Positions 34,424-48,200 are shown, counted from the stretch's first letter. The stretch is DNA of 64,000 bases from Nemania diffusa (GCA_038501195.1 JBBPUQ010000002.1:5533001-5597000); one strand, 5' to 3'. The notes: generated by a model not told the origin, from the letters alone. Made by a program: numbers and translations.

Positions 34424-35065
34424 TTTCACCTACAGTCCTTAGTATAAGTTGCTCTCTTTTTATCACACTATTTTCAGGGAGGCTATGCTTCCCTACCCTA
34501 GAAGTGCTAAGTGGCAGTAGTTAGGCCTCCAGGGATAGACACATGGCTTATTTTAGTATCTACGCCTATATAACTCTCAAGTCAAGAAAGAGTCCCGAAG
34601 ACAAGAAAGATAGACCGTGATTACAGCAGCTGCAAACCGTAAAAGGAAAGGCCAAATGAATAGTCATATAATTTATATGATATACATTTACAACAACAAA
34701 AAAGTTATAAGTATTCAAAGGCTATCACAGCCTAAGGCATGTAAGGCAAATAATATCTAACTACCTAATATAGTCCGTATGCCCAGGGTATTTGAGTCGC
34801 TTAACTCTATCATGTGGAAAATATTAGTAACCTACCCTCTACGCAGTATAGCCTTCGCAAAAGCCGAACTTGTGCAACCTCACATCCGTACTTTCTTCTA
34901 TATTGATTCTACCATGCTATCCCTGATCATGCAACTATTAACATGTCAATTGAGCCCCTGTGTTGTCGATAACGTCATACAGTTACCACCTATAGTGGAA
35001 AGATGCTTTGCTAAAATAAGCTCCCGAGATACTGAAGGATGGTGAAATACCGCCACGGTAGATTT
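34424..35065. other. intergenic, no supported gene
   Basis: A plus-strand frame at 34779-35045 is open for 88 codons but its composition and lack of motifs do not support a gene. Confidence 0.4.
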
Positions 35066-35258
35066 TGTCAGAGGAGGAGGTCACAGAGTGAATAGAAGCC
35101 CTGTAGCAGCTAGGTAGAAGGTGTAGTATAGGGCTCAATAGATAGATTCACTGATTCCTGGCCTCCTATATCTATAGGGGGGACCGAAGGTCCCTTATAT
35201 ATAGCCAAATCCATAGATATAACCACCCTATAGGGTCTTGTTACTTTATTACCTGACA
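35066..35258 (-). repeat. solo-LTR-like repeat, copy B (193 bp), inverted relative to copy A
   Basis: Reverse complement of the 15400-15597 repeat, with the same TGTCA...TGACA ends and long shared stretches. The two copies differ by scattered substitutions, mostly transitions, and small indels. They lie in opposite orientation about 19.5 kb apart. Confidence 0.75.
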
Positions 35259-36814
35259 TATTTGGTCAAACTACGATTGGTCTAACCCCGTCAAAGGTCT
35301 CATTTATATGGCCAATGGCCAAAGCAAGATAAAGTATCATGATACGCAGATGCGCACTTGGGGGCCAGTCCAAGGGTCATAATGTTATAATTAGCTTCAC
35401 ATACGATATAATAGAGGCAAAGCACACTTTCTGAAATAGCTACATTTTCAAGGTTCGAATGACCAGTGTATAAAAAATCGACAAGAAATTATCGTCAAAA
35501 ATGGCTCGTAAAGTAGAAACATGAGAAGCGAATGAGTAGAAGCACAATAAGTAGTAAGCCCAATGGCGAAAGTACCATAGCACTTGCGATGCAATAATAA
35601 AAGCGAACTCAGGCCTTCTGACCACTTTAACTTCAAGATCCTAATTCTCAAATTGTAATAGAACTCCCTAGATATGCTGTATTCTACCCCTATTTATAAC
35701 GACCACCTGTCTCTTAACATTTAGTCAACGCTGAAATACTGCAAGCGCGCCCAGCAACTCAGCCCCAGGATCAATCCGGGAGATCCGTCTACAGCTGACT
35801 AATCCCCAGAGATTCGGTATCCGAGCAAGACACCTACCCTTTCCGGTGGCTACGCGCCTGAAGATTTCGGCTCCAGGAGCTAGCAACATGCCGCTTCTAC
35901 CCACGAACCCTCGAGTTAGGAATCCTACCGCTGCGCTAGCAGAGATGACTGCGCCCTGTCGCCAGGTCCCCACTGCTTCGCCACAGCGTCTCAGGAACGG
36001 CGTCCCCAGTCGCAGGACCCATCGGCGCTAGATCGGAAACAGCTGCTCCGTAGATAAGTAAGTTGTTCCAGGTCCTATAAGTACGACGTAGATATGCAGG
36101 CCGGATACATATACACGTGGAGAAATCGATGTTCTCATAAGACGTGCTCTGGAATTTTCGGAGGCGTTTTGCCGATCGACACACACACGCGGCTTGACGA
36201 GATTTCAAGTCACGGGACATTTATGGAAAATGACATCTACCACCTCAATATGGATGGGCAAGCCTCTACTTCCCTGACCGTACTATTCGCATGCAGTCAG
36301 CTTGTATTGGCGACTCAGGCGCATTTCCCATATCAGATCTTTCGGGGCAAGATCGGGGGGTTGGCGTGCGTCGTCGTTGGGGGAAGGTCGATGCCGCCCG
36401 TCCGGAACGGGCTCGGCTGGCGTTGGGATAGCTGGTCAAATTGCGTGATCGAGCTCCACGATAGCAACATCGATCGACCACCCACCAACGTCCGTCCTGT
36501 CGAACGCGGGGTCGTTCCGAGGAGAGGGGGGGCACGGTATCAAACTTTCGCTTCCGATAACAAAGCGAGTGCGAAGCAGGGTTGGAGCACGCTTTGGAGG
36601 CAATACGAGGGATATCACATTCCATTGGATAGCGGGTGTTTTGCGCAATTGCGTGTGACTCGCACATCAGTGCCTGGACATGCCTAAACATGGGAGGAGC
36701 TCTGCGTAATAGTGCTGTATAAAAGAATCCCGCCCGTCCTTGCCTGTCGGCTTAAATCCCCTACGTTTGTCTCACGCTCCTATCAAGCCACCACCGTAAA
36801 CCCGCGCTAAAATC
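35259..36814. other. intergenic region upstream of the dioxygenase
   Basis: A plus-strand frame at 36094-36687 is long (197 codons) but overlaps antisense open frames, lacks any motif and ends just before the dioxygenase promoter, so I do not call it. A TATA-like TGTATAAAAG lies at 36716, about 100 bp before the dioxygenase start. Confidence 0.45.
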
Positions 36815-38160
36815 ATGGCTCCCTCCGCTACTACGACTGTCACCGAGACGGCGAGCGCGCCGGCGGTAAAAGATCACCGTATTAACGTCCAGTACAGAGA
36901 GTTCCAGACGTACCACTTCTCTAAAGACGCCGAGGAGGGAAAGGTAGAAGGTGTCGAGGGAGCAAAGTACCCTCATTACCTGCCCACATGGGATAAGAGC
37001 CTAAAGTACCCGCCCCTAGAGCCCTTCGAGCACTACGAACATGGCAAGGACGCAGACACCTCATTCCCCGACCTCCTCCCCGCAGGCACTAAGGTAGACC
37101 ATCTCACACCGACTACTGGAACTGAGGTCCGTGGCGTTCAGCTGAGCTCTCTCAGCGATGCTGGCAAGGACCAGCTCGCGCGCTTCGTCGCCGAGAGGAA
37201 GGTCGTGGCCTTCAGGGACCAGGACTTTAAGGATCTATCCATTGCCGATGCCTTGAAATACGGCGGCTACTTCGGACGTCACCACATTCATCCCACCGTA
37301 AGTAATTCCGAAGGTTTTTTTGCTTTTCATCATATCAGTCATCACCGGGAGCAAAATGCTCCTTTTGGCTAGAATCAAAGCCTACACGCTTTGCATGCTC
37401 GCGAAACCCCTAGACTCGCTCAAAATTGCATTGAATAACCCCAAATGCAGTCCGGCGCACCCGCTGGGTACCCGGAGATCCATCTCGTGCACCGTGGTGC
37501 TGGCGACGATAGGTCGGACATGTACTTTGCCGGGCGCGTAAACTCCATAGCATGGCACACCGACGTGTCATACGAGCAACAGCCTCCCGGAACGACTTTC
37601 CTCTACATCCTCGACACGCCGGAGACGGGCGGTGACACGCTCTTCACCAACACCGCAGAGGCATACAACCGCCTGAGCCCCCTGTTCCAGGAGCGGCTGC
37701 ACGGCCTGAAGGCCACGCATTCCGGTTTCGAGCAGGTCCAGGTTGCAAATGCGCGAGGAAGCATCAACAGGCGAGAGCCCGTCATCAACGAGCACCCGAT
37801 TGTCCGCACCCACCCCGCCACGGGCGAGAAGTCCATATACGTGAACCCACAATGTAAGTCCCATCCCGCCCTGAATACATCCGAGCTAAGGAAGACTGAT
37901 GAATGAATTTAGTCACCCGCGACATCGTCGGGCTAAAGAGGGAAGAGAGTGAGACCATTCTAAAGTTTTTGTACGATCACATCGCCTTCGGAGCCGACTT
38001 CCAAGTCCGGGTCAAGTGGGAAGAGGGGACCGTCGTCGTGTGGGATAACCGCGTGACGCAGCACACGGCATTGTTGGATTGGAAGGACGGAGCCCGCCGG
38101 CATCTGGCGCGCATCACACCCCAGGCCGAGCGTCCATACGAGACCCCCTTTGTAAATTAA
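36815..38160 (+). CDS. TauD/TfdA-type alpha-ketoglutarate-dependent dioxygenase (JLP1-like), 377 aa
   Basis: Exons 36815-37297, 37451-37853 and 37913-38160; introns 153 and 59 bp, both with GTAAGT donors; 1134 nt closes exactly. The iron site is seen as WHTDVSYEQQ (His197, Asp199) and the distal His346 in DNRVTQHTALLDW, with Arg357/358 for 2-oxoglutarate in GARRHLARITP. The N-terminal YPHYLPTWDKSLKYPPLEPFEH and TPTTGTEVRGVQLSSL patterns match fungal homologues of yeast sulfonate/alpha-ketoglutarate dioxygenase Jlp1. It likely hydroxylates sulfonates or related small acids to release sulfite, a cytosolic nutrient-scavenging reaction. Substrate is inferred from the family. A TATA-like box is near 36716. 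Confidence 0.92.
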
Positions 38161-38161
38161 T

Positions 38162-39323
38162 TCACAAAAAGTCAGGTAGAATGTCGTTATGATCCGATTT
38201 GACCTTCGTGTTCGTTGATTTCCGCTGTCCTCGACTTCGTCTGCGCTCCTCTTGTCGCTTTTTCAGACGAGTGACGAAATCCATGCCTTCGTCATCTGAA
38301 ACGATGGTATTCTCTAATGTTTCTTGCTGGTGGTGTTGTGGATTTCTTGTGGTCTTAGAAGACTCGCCTAGTGGCGGCTTCTCAACCTCTCGGGCCTTCG
38401 ACTCTGCTACTCTGGAAGGGGTAAATACTGGCTGTGGAATTCGATTCGCGATAGAATAACTTTTTGGGACATCGAGATCATCTTCGCTCTCATGCGCAGG
38501 ATGGCGAGTGAAATCAGATGATGTCTTTGGCTTCGGCACGCTCGGGGAAACGGTGTCAGATTTCTGCCTGTGATACCCAGCTGCTGCACGGGTCACTGGA
38601 GTAGCCGAGGGCAGCGCGTCTGCCCGTCTAGCCCGTTTCCCGGGACTCTCCATGAGACCATAAAGGGACTGCTTCTGCCATGGATTGTTGTCGTCAGTCC
38701 CAGTGCTTTCATCGCCACTCGCGCCTCCCTTGCGAAGCCTACGCGCCGCCAACCGCTGTTTCTCGGCTAGAGTCTTTCTGTCTCGCTTGGTGCTCACAAG
38801 ATCCGTCATCCTCCCTACGACGGGCCGCGAGATATTCTTGATCATCTGCGCATTTTCGAGTTCTGAGGCTGCTTTGAGGCGCTTGTATTCTGCAGCATGT
38901 AGATGAGCGGTAAATTGCTGAGCGGTAGCGAGGAATTCATCCTCGACCATCCGATAGCGATCGTCTCCATCAATACCCTCAATCATAGACCTATCCACGG
39001 CTTAGTACACTTCGCCATTAGGTCACGAGATTTCACATACTTCTCTTGTGGCGGCGCGGGTGGCGGAGATGTCGATGCAGATCGACCTAACAAGGGAATT
39101 AGAGCGGGTATACACACGTCTTTACTAATCGGAGCAGCCTACGAGGTCGTTTCGCGGTCTTTTTGGTCGTGCTCTCAACATCCGATGAGAGCGCTGAATT
39201 CGTTTTATCTCGAACTCGTCCAGCATCGTCCCGCTTAACATGTTGGACGGGACTAGAACGCGCTGAGCTGGGAGTCCCCGACACCTCTCCTTCACGGCGC
39301 TTCCAGGGAAGAATACGAGGCAT
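38162..39323 (-). CDS. conserved-looking nuclear protein of unknown function, 351 aa, three exons
   Basis: Exons 39323-39143, 39086-39041 and 38990-38162; introns 56 bp (GTAGGC...TGTTAG) and 50 bp (GTATGT...GATAG); 1056 nt closes exactly. Starts MPRILPWKRREGE. The best folded part is residues about 77-140, SMIEGIDGDDRYRMVEDEFL followed by ATAQQFTAHLHAAEYKRLKA, an alpha-helical block. The rest is basic and Ser/Pro-rich, with bipartite nuclear-localisation-like clusters (SPGKRARRA; LKKRQEERRRSRGQRK near the C-terminus). I do not recognise a named family. It is convergent with the dioxygenase with one base between the two stop codons. Confidence 0.75.
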
Positions 39324-39696
39324 GATGCAATAGGCTTCCCTCTAGGCGCATTCTGTAGGTTAGCAGGTAGCAATTCTATAAAGAGCAGCGTTCGTCGTTC
39401 CTGTCGGGGAAGGATAAGAGTTGAAACTAGATACCTGTACCAGCTGCCTGCCTCTAGAGTCTATACCTTTAAGTAGGTACCCAGGGTTGGTTGCGACGTA
39501 CATCGGGTTACGTACCAATTACGGGATATAGACATATTTACTGCATAAGAGAATTTTTACATACGCAAGCAAACAGTGACGATCAAGGTCGAAACAGAAT
39601 CAGGGGAACTTGAAGCAAATTCTTGTTATGTAGCTCATTCGTTCATTCGTTTATCTAGCAAAAAGAACCTAGTCTATGAAGCCCGCTTCGTCTACA
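39324..39696. other. intergenic between two minus-strand genes
   Basis: 372 bp with the 3' end of ECM29 and the promoter of the 351-aa gene. No other feature is seen. Confidence 0.5.
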
Positions 39697-42600
39697 TCAG
39701 CCTCCGAGTTTCCGTGATACCTGATCTAGAAGCCTCTGTACGTCTAGCGATCTCTCCCCAGTCTTCATCTGCGCTAGCTTCTGCTGCATCTCCTCGTCTA
39801 AAGCGCTTTGTCCATTGACAACACCAAAAACGCCATTCTTCCATGCCGTCGCAAAAGCAAGTAGCGCCTTGGCTCTCGCCGCCCTCTGGCTTTCTAACAC
39901 AACGCTATCTTCCTCGTGGAGCAATACCCTAAACCATCGCGTTGCCAGCAGGCTTCCATCGCTGTCTGTGACAGTCCCAGACTCGGCCGCTTGGTTAAAA
40001 ATGTCGAGAGCGCTGGTGAAAAATGCGTCTCTAGCAATAGAGACTGCCTTCTTTGCTCCTTCCGTTATGGCGACTATGTCATCGAGAACACTGACTGGAG
40101 CTGATCGCATCCTAGGTCGATTATAGGCTGTCATAGCTGCCTTCAGTGCCGCATCGATGGTTTTTTGCTCTAATTCCGTGAGTTTATGTGCTTCGCCATC
40201 TGGAGTCAAATGCTCTGATACAATGGCCATCACTTCCGCATGCATGTCTAGATCCTCTCGTGCAGCCGCGTAGCCGGCTAGCGCTTCAAAAGCATAGGGC
40301 CTATACTCCTCATTGTTACGCTTGGCCTCACGGATCGCGATCTTCTTGGTTTGAGCCGAAATTGCCAAGTCACCCTCCCAAAGTTTCTTACCGTGGCTAA
40401 TAAAAAGAGGATACGCAGCTATCAGCCGTTCCTTGCCTTTAAATGTTTTTAGAGAGAGAGCCTTGTCTAACACTGGCCAAGTCCGTTGAAGGTCTGATTC
40501 GCTGAACTGTCCGCCTTTCCCAGCTGCGTTGCTCAGAGCTGTAACCATTGAGGCCACAGTAAAAGCAGCACCATGTTGTAAAGCCCATTTAGAGGTTTCT
40601 AGGCCTTTTGATACGAGACCTGAGATTTCATTGACATAACGTTTTACTGTATGATTCCCTCCAGCATGCTGATTCCAGGCTGCCTCGCACACTTCTGAGA
40701 CATACTCATCTGTGTCGAGTTTCGCAAAGTATGCGAACGGTAGGAGTAGAGTTTCTAGGTCGGTGAAAGCATCAGGCGACAGCTTTGCAATGGCAAGGAC
40801 AGCGTCTGCAACCTTCTGTCGACGTATGTCGTCTTCAGCAGCAAAATACAAGTCCACCAGCCTTGTTGTGTAACGGTCCCGGGTTTCGGGCGACGCAGAC
40901 CTAAGTAGATACGCAGCACTTTTCGCATATGCTTTGCTCGCTTCGTTATTGCGGTCTAGGATCTGCGTGTAAAGGCTTTTAACGAAGAGGGCGTTATACG
41001 GAGCGAGGTAAATACTATGACGTAGAGCCAGCGTGCTAAGCACCTCACCACACCCAATCTTGGTTTGCATTCCGAGTGCCGACTTGATGGTCGCTACTAG
41101 CTGGGGAGCCAGCTGCGACATGACAGCTTCGTCAGTAAACCGCAGACAGTTGACAATGCACTCGAACAATGGGGATTGTGTGGCTGCAGTGCTCCGCAGT
41201 TTGTCAAGTCCTTCGCGACCTTCCTCGTTAACTCTTTGGTAATAATAGTTGATTTGAGCCGGCTCAATTGTACTAAGTAGCCCGAGAATGTGGGTTATGA
41301 TTGTAGTGATGTAGGGCTTCAAGGCATCTCCACCATTCTTCACGACGTCTAAGATCGTGCTGATAGCTAGGTACTTGACGTCTTCTACTGAGTTCTCGAT
41401 TCCCTTGTCAGATAACAAGAACGGAAGAACCTGGCTAATCATCGCCTGGGCCGAAGAGGAAGAGTTGTTTTCTTGCAACTGTGACACTAGAGTTTTGGAA
41501 AGACCCATGCAAAGTTTCAGTGCTGCCTCTCTTACAGACCCTTTCTGGTCGTCCAATACCCTCAGCGCAACTCGCCAGATATCTACGTAGTACTTCTCAT
41601 ACTTGAGATAAGGTTGTCCGTATATGAGATCAGCAATGGCGGCACAACTAGCCTCCCTGACACGCCACTCACGGCCGTCAAGAATACTCTTAAGTAGGTC
41701 TGTCATGATGGCATCGAAATGGACATCAATCGTAACTGTCTGGTCCTTGACAACAGCTTTCCATATATCCTCCATAGACTTTCTCACGTTAGGGTTAGGG
41801 TCGAATCTATAGCGATAGAGCTTTGGGTAGATTTTGGGATCTAGTTCGGCATCGGATAGAATAGTACTTAGGCCAAATCTTCCAAAAGCCGAGCGAGCAG
41901 TCCAGGTCGCGGCATTCGTTGCGAGAGCCATGAATTTATAGATAAGACGTTGGTCTCCCACTTCGTTGGCCAGGTTTATGATATCTTTATAAGAGGTGAT
42001 TGATTTGCCTTCGCCAGTAGGCAACGCTCCCGCATCAAAGAGTTCCGTATCCTCATCGACTTTAAGCTGCGTTTTCGTGCCAGTAAAACTACCGACAAGG
42101 TCCTTAACAAGATCACCTTTTAATGAGGTATCACCCTTCTCATATACTAAGGCAAGGCCCCGAGAGGCAGTTTCTTGTACAAGTTCGTCACGGGCCGTCA
42201 ACAACCGCATGAAAGCTACCTGGCAATTGCGGAGTCGTGACTGGATGTCAGGTAAACTGGAACAATATTGAATGATGCAAAACAACCATATCCCCGATGC
42301 TTTTATGAGCGATGGCTTCGTTGCTTTGCAGTCGTTGATAAGTTTATCAAGAGTAGCACTGACTTGATCCGGCTTCTTGCCGAGGCTTTTTACGATGTCC
42401 TCGCCGTGTCCAACCGGCTCAATATCAATACTAAGCCGAACCGAATCGGAGTCCCACCGAGCTACCGCTGCAGCAATTGCTTCACCAACGGCAAAATGAA
42501 CTTCTGTTCTTTTGATTTCCGAAAGACTGAATAATTTTTCTAATACTCTTCCCGCAGGGGTGTCTCCGCCGTTGGACAATTCGCTTGACCGCGGAATGGC

Positions 42601-45271
42601 AAGTCTGCCAAGCGTGTGGATTGATTTCTCATTGCCTTGCACAGCAAGAGATGTGAGACGATCAATAATGGTATTTAAATCGCCATCTTGTGAAAGCCAG
42701 CCGATATCAGCTGTCCACAGTTGGGCAAGTGAGTCCATGGCAGCGTTCTGAACTCCAGCGTCGCTTCCCATGAGACCTGTGAGAGAACACTTTTTGACAA
42801 ATTGTGTAAGATCAGACGCCTCTGGAGATGATAGCCGGCCGTAATATGTTGCCCTAGAGACGTAACCAGCAAGACAATTCAGCGAGCATTGATACTGCGC
42901 GGACAAGGACGCGGGCGGCTCATCCGTAGACGACAAAAGTTCTCGTAGCTGAGCAATATGGAGAGGAGCCCGGTCATCCCAAGGTGTAAGGATGCCAAAT
43001 GATTTAGATACCAATTGCCTGACCTTTTGGTTGTTAGACCCACGCAAGGGCAGCAGCTCATGCGTCCTCCTAGAAAGCGTCGAGATGATAGTCTCCGACG
43101 GGGCGAACGACAAAACATCAGCCAAACAGGTAACATAGTCTTCTACGCCTATATCTGGATGGTCGCGAATGCCATCAAGCGCTGCATTCAAGAGCAGTAG
43201 AACCGCACTCGGGTCTACCGCCTTGATGTACTCTCTAATGGACTGACGAACCATGAGATCGTTGTGGATTTGCGTATCTAGACGCGACTCCCAGTCCATC
43301 TCGACGTTATTTTTGGCCAGCGCAGTGAGAAGCAACATTTGTTTAGTAAACCGAATGGCTATCGGAAATGATGCAAGACGGTCATTTGAGTATAACGCGT
43401 ATCTAGATGTCTGGTCTACGGCCATTTCATGATCTTCGACCTGGCGAGGTGTGGAGTCAAAGAGATATTTTGCCAGTTCTGTCCAGTCGGGGAGCTGCAA
43501 TGTCTCTTCTGGGTGTAATTTCATGGCCCACCAAGGATCTAGTCCTCGTTGTCCTTCCTCTAAAATATCTCGTCGCTCAGAGGAGCCCGCAGCAAGGGCC
43601 AGGATGCTTATCCAGCGTGCTTTGATATTGTTATATGGCAAACAATTATTCGCAAATCGCACAGCTACATGACGAGCCGTTCTCATGTTGTGTCTGTCTG
43701 GTATATTCATGTACTCCAAGAGCAGTAGTTCGAGATCTCGGTGTTGACCAGCATTGGTAGACTTGAAAAGACCCATCATACTAGAAAGAGCGCTCTCGAT
43801 GTAAACAACGATATCCAGGCTCGGGTCTGATACTAAAGAGTCGAATAGCCACTTAAGTAGTAAATATTTTGCCTTATACTCGAGGCTACTCACTCTTGCT
43901 AAAGTACCGATCGTCTCGTAGGCGGTTGCGCGCAGTCGTTGCTCATCTTGGTTCTGAGATTGGTTATTTCGAGGGTTGGGGATTGGCCAGCCCTGCGCGA
44001 GTACGTAGTCTTTGAGGGTTGTCACTAAAGCTGGTCCCATTTTTGTATCTGCCACTCCAGAATCAGAGCTATTCCTTGCGATCCAGGAAAGAAAGCCTAG
44101 AAGAGCTTTGTGTAGTCTCAAGGCCTCAAGACCAACTACTAGGGGGGTTTCCCCCGTAGTCAAAACGAAGTCGTCTCTCACCGCATCAACAACCTGCTGC
44201 TTCGGCTTACACGCGAAAACGGATTTTGACAATATTCTGAGAATCTGTATTCTGTGAGCTGCTGGTAGTGTATTGTGCGCCGCAAATAACGACTGTACCA
44301 CGCTTTCACTTTCGAGATCAACACTTGCTCGCTTGAGAACGTCATCGGCTACAGATGATATTCTAGAATCAGCAGAGCCTGCCGCATATATAATAGGTAA
44401 GTAGCGCTCGTCATCCTTAAACGCACCGCTTGCAAGAAAGCCGGCAGCCTTTGTCTTGCATTCGGGGAGACTGAGACTATTCGCAGTGTTCGGCTTCCAG
44501 GACTTTGGATCCTTATTACGCAAAAAAGTAACATCTTCCTTTGTTAGTCCGGATGGGGAAGCATTTAGCTTGGCCGATATCTCATCGTCAGACGCTAAAG
44601 CGATATCTTGTCTCAACAGAAATAGCTTCCCAAGCCAATTCGCCACATATTTTGCATCAGCAGGGTTCGCAAGGCCGACCGATTCCCGAAGCCCATCATC
44701 TTCTGTGCTTCCTCTTCCGGGAATCTTTATTTCCAGGAGCAGACGGAGAAATATATTGAAAAATCCAGCCGCGCTCGCTAAGTTTGTCTCCTTCGAAATA
44801 TCGCGTAGTACAACCGGAAGCAGATTTCGGCGTTTAGACTGGTCAAGACGAGACATTCCCTCTCTGATAAAAGCGAGATCCAGCTGCTTCACGATAGGGG
44901 AAGTAGTTCGCTTATACTGCTCCAGGAGAGCAGCAACAGGTAATACAACACTGTCCTCTGCGTTAGCTGCCTAAACCATTCGTCGGCTGAGAGGTATACC
45001 GTACCCCAAAGGCTGCACAAAATTTTTAACACTCATAAACGCCTTGAAAGTCTAATTGAAATGTGAGCAGCGGTATCCGTAGAAAGTCGGCGTAGTTGAC
45101 ACTTACATCTTCTCGGACGGCCTTATGTTGACTACCGGCCTTCTCGAGTAACGAGGTGAGCTGCGATTGCAGAGCTAGGCTCAGCTTTTTCTCATCGCCA
45201 GATACAGCTGCGAATTTGTATCGTATTGATGAGACAAGCTTGAGCTCCGTGCTTTCGCTGGATGCAGCCAT
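39697..45271 (-). CDS. ECM29: proteasome-associated HEAT-repeat protein ECM29, 1818 aa, three exons
   Basis: Exons 45271-45107, 45042-45005 (38 nt) and 44950-39697; introns 64 bp (GTAAGT...TTCAAG) and 54 bp (GTACGG...GACAG with a GCTAAC branch point). 5457 nt closes exactly and the length is close to yeast Ecm29. ECM29 tethers the 19S regulatory particle to the 20S core and inhibits or remodels faulty proteasomes. Seen: an N-terminal block rising to KAVREDAFMSVKNFVQPLG and LPVAALLEQY typical of ECM29 starts, then continuous alpha-helical HEAT-type repeats over the whole length, for example DPNPNVRKSMEDIWKAVVKD and EWRVREASCAAIADLIYGQP in the C-terminal half. No transmembrane or catalytic motif. 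The giant last exon has no further intron. Confidence 0.92.
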
Positions 45272-48200
45272 CGTATCTGATTGGTTACAGAGGCAACTAA
45301 CTACACGATACGTGCGGGGCTAAAACGCTGGCTGGCTATGTGTCGAACCGTCAGGAGCAATTAGATGAGCTGCTACTGTAGAGCACCCTTCTTGCCGCAA
45401 TGCACGGCTTTAATTTATAGGAACCCTTTGTTCCCTACAGCGATTCGGTATAATAAGCAATGCTTCTTATAGACTCGATACAACGGGGTAGGAAGTACTA
45501 AATAAGTACGAGGGGGGTATGCAGGAGTATGTGGCGCGATAGATGAACTGCTCTATCATGGTGAAACTGCAAATTAAACATGAAGAGTTTGGGTTAGTAC
45601 TGCGGTCCTCTTTGCTCTCGTTGTTGCTTCGCACAGGGCCGGTTTAGCCAGCAGGTTGCTCACGTCACGTCGACACGGCCGTCACTCTCAGAAGTGGGTA
45701 GAATGAATGGTGACAGCCGCCACGCTCCCGTAGGAATCTCGCGCCACATTAGGAAATCGTGGCGGTGCAACTTATCTTAGGTTACGTGCACACGCATACT
45801 ATGGTGCATTCTATCTTCATATACTCTATATATACATACTTAATCGTGCCTAAGGAATCAGCTTCTTTGTTTCATATAAAGGTCCCTGATGAGGTATTGA
45901 AAAGGAATATCTAAGGTGTAAAAAATGCAAGTTCTAATAAAAGCTAAGCATAACCACCTGCCTGATGTAGTTATTTCCATGATGTCGATTTTCTCTCGCT
46001 CGGTAATGTTTTAAGTAAGTGCTCGCCTAGACTAGCGTCGGCAAAGCACAGGTAGCCTACTCTCGTACTGCTTACTACCTACCTAGGTAGTAATCTACAT
46101 ACCTACCTAAACTTATATTCAACGAACTACTATGCATGGCATAAAGTCCCCAGGTGCTCTATCCTCATGAAACTGGGAGGCTGAGGTCATAAATTCCCTA
46201 GGTGCAGAGTACCCGTAGAGATTGTAATACATACTCGCCGTTGTTAGCTCTAGTCATAATTGCGGGCATAGCTTTGCGCGGAGCGAATCATTCTGAAGCT
46301 ATAAACTGCCTCTACCTTTTGGTGCTAACCATCAAACTTTAACCAGTGCATCCAATACGAGTAATGGCACAGTCTCATTGAGACGAGAATTCTATAAGTC
46401 GCAAGAGACGTATGTACCCGTAGGTATTTGGCTCTCCGGCGTCAAGTTCGGACCCTATCTATCTAGGTAGGCATCCCGGCTATCAGCCCACCGAACCTTA
46501 TTCTACCGTCCAGTACCAACTCGACAATAGTAGAGGTTGCGCAGTAGGTAGACGGTGGCGAGCAAGGAACCGCATAGCCAACCAGTTGACTTCCTACAAT
46601 ATCTACGCGCGTGTAATTAGTACCAAGAACACTATCCGACGCCAGTAATGTGGTGCAGATTTCGTGCAGCAAGACTCGACGTGGAGTGAGCAATCAGAAC
46701 AATGCGACGAACAGCGCCAATTCATAGGGTGGTACAAATCACAGGCGCACCGTACCTGGTCGATCGGTGGATACTGCTGTTGTCCCCAGCAAAGAGCAAA
46801 GTCAAAGACAATTCCCTCAACTACGCATAGGTACCTACTAGTAGGTACGCAGTAATCGGCACTTGCCTTACGTAAGGCATCCTCGACTCATGGGAACGTG
46901 GAGACTGCACCAGTTCTAACTACATACTTAATCTACCTTCCCAGACCTACCTACCTAGGTACCTTACACAATGTGAGCACCTTATTTATGACATCAAGCT
47001 ACACATAGTTACACCCAAAAATCAGCCGTGGCGCCGTAGGTGACACATCTAAATAATTAGACTTTGACGTCGCCATGTCGGAATGAGCAAATTGCCCTGT
47101 CTATTATATGCTGTGGCCACGCGAGGAGGGCGAAATTGATTGGCACGCGGACAAAAAAAAAAAACAATGCACTTCCCGGGCTTCCCAGGCGCGCGGCGTG
47201 GAGTGGATTCTTTCATCCTTGTGGGATCAAGCTGGCCATGGTACCATGTCTGTACACAGTACTCGATGGCAACTTACTATTATCATAGAACCTTCGTTTT
47301 GGTCAAACGTCTACTTTCATACTTCCAACGATGCCCTATGCTTTACTCGTAGAAGCAAGGGTTCGTTGCAATTGACAGGCTTCTTACGTACCTACTTGTT
47401 GACAAGTTGTGTTACGTTCGTACAGGGTAGTTGAGATTACGTAGTTGCTGTTGAGCAGTACGAAGCACCGTCTCGGCTCTCAGATTTTAGCGAGTGGGTT
47501 CCCGTTGCACGCACACTACCTACTCTGTACCTAACGTGCAACCCCAACCCTAAGGAAAGGGAAAGGTGAAAAACAAGGATTATGTAGATCGGCGCATTTC
47601 CCGGAGCCCAACAATCACTTTTGATTCGAACAGCGAGATAGGCCTAGTGCCATTCACCGACCTTCTCTCTTACACGTGGAAGCCCAGGATTTATCTACAT
47701 AGGTTGGCGATCGTTAAGAAAGCTGTTAACCCTCCGTGCTAGGCTGGAATAACAATAACACTAGCGACGGTAACAGGACACTCGCAGAGACTTTCCTGGC
47801 CAACTAGTACGCTGGGTATGATTTCAAGAGCTCGTAGGCCGAAAACGATATATATTACATCGGTAGTGGAAGTCCATTACAGAGTACTTAAGTTCAATCC
47901 CCTAAGATTGCCTAGATGCACGCAGAAACCCTAGGGATGGTCTTGCAGATCTATACAACAAATATAAAAAACACATAGACCAACTCGCTAGGCATAGCAT
48001 AGAGAGAAACAAGACAGAACCAAGACCTTAGATATTCTTTATACCTTAGGTATCTACGCAGAGGTTGTATGCCAAGAATCAACAAGCAAAATGGCAGCAA
48101 ACAGTCTAACAAACACGCTAAGGATGCTAAAATCCCATACATGTACAGTATGCGACTTTGTGGTGACGATACCCGGCAGTACATACCTACTTTACACTGG

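Noticed and set aside
36094..36687. 197-codon plus-strand frame before the dioxygenase
   Set aside because: Antisense frames of similar length overlap it, no motif is visible and it ends within the likely promoter.
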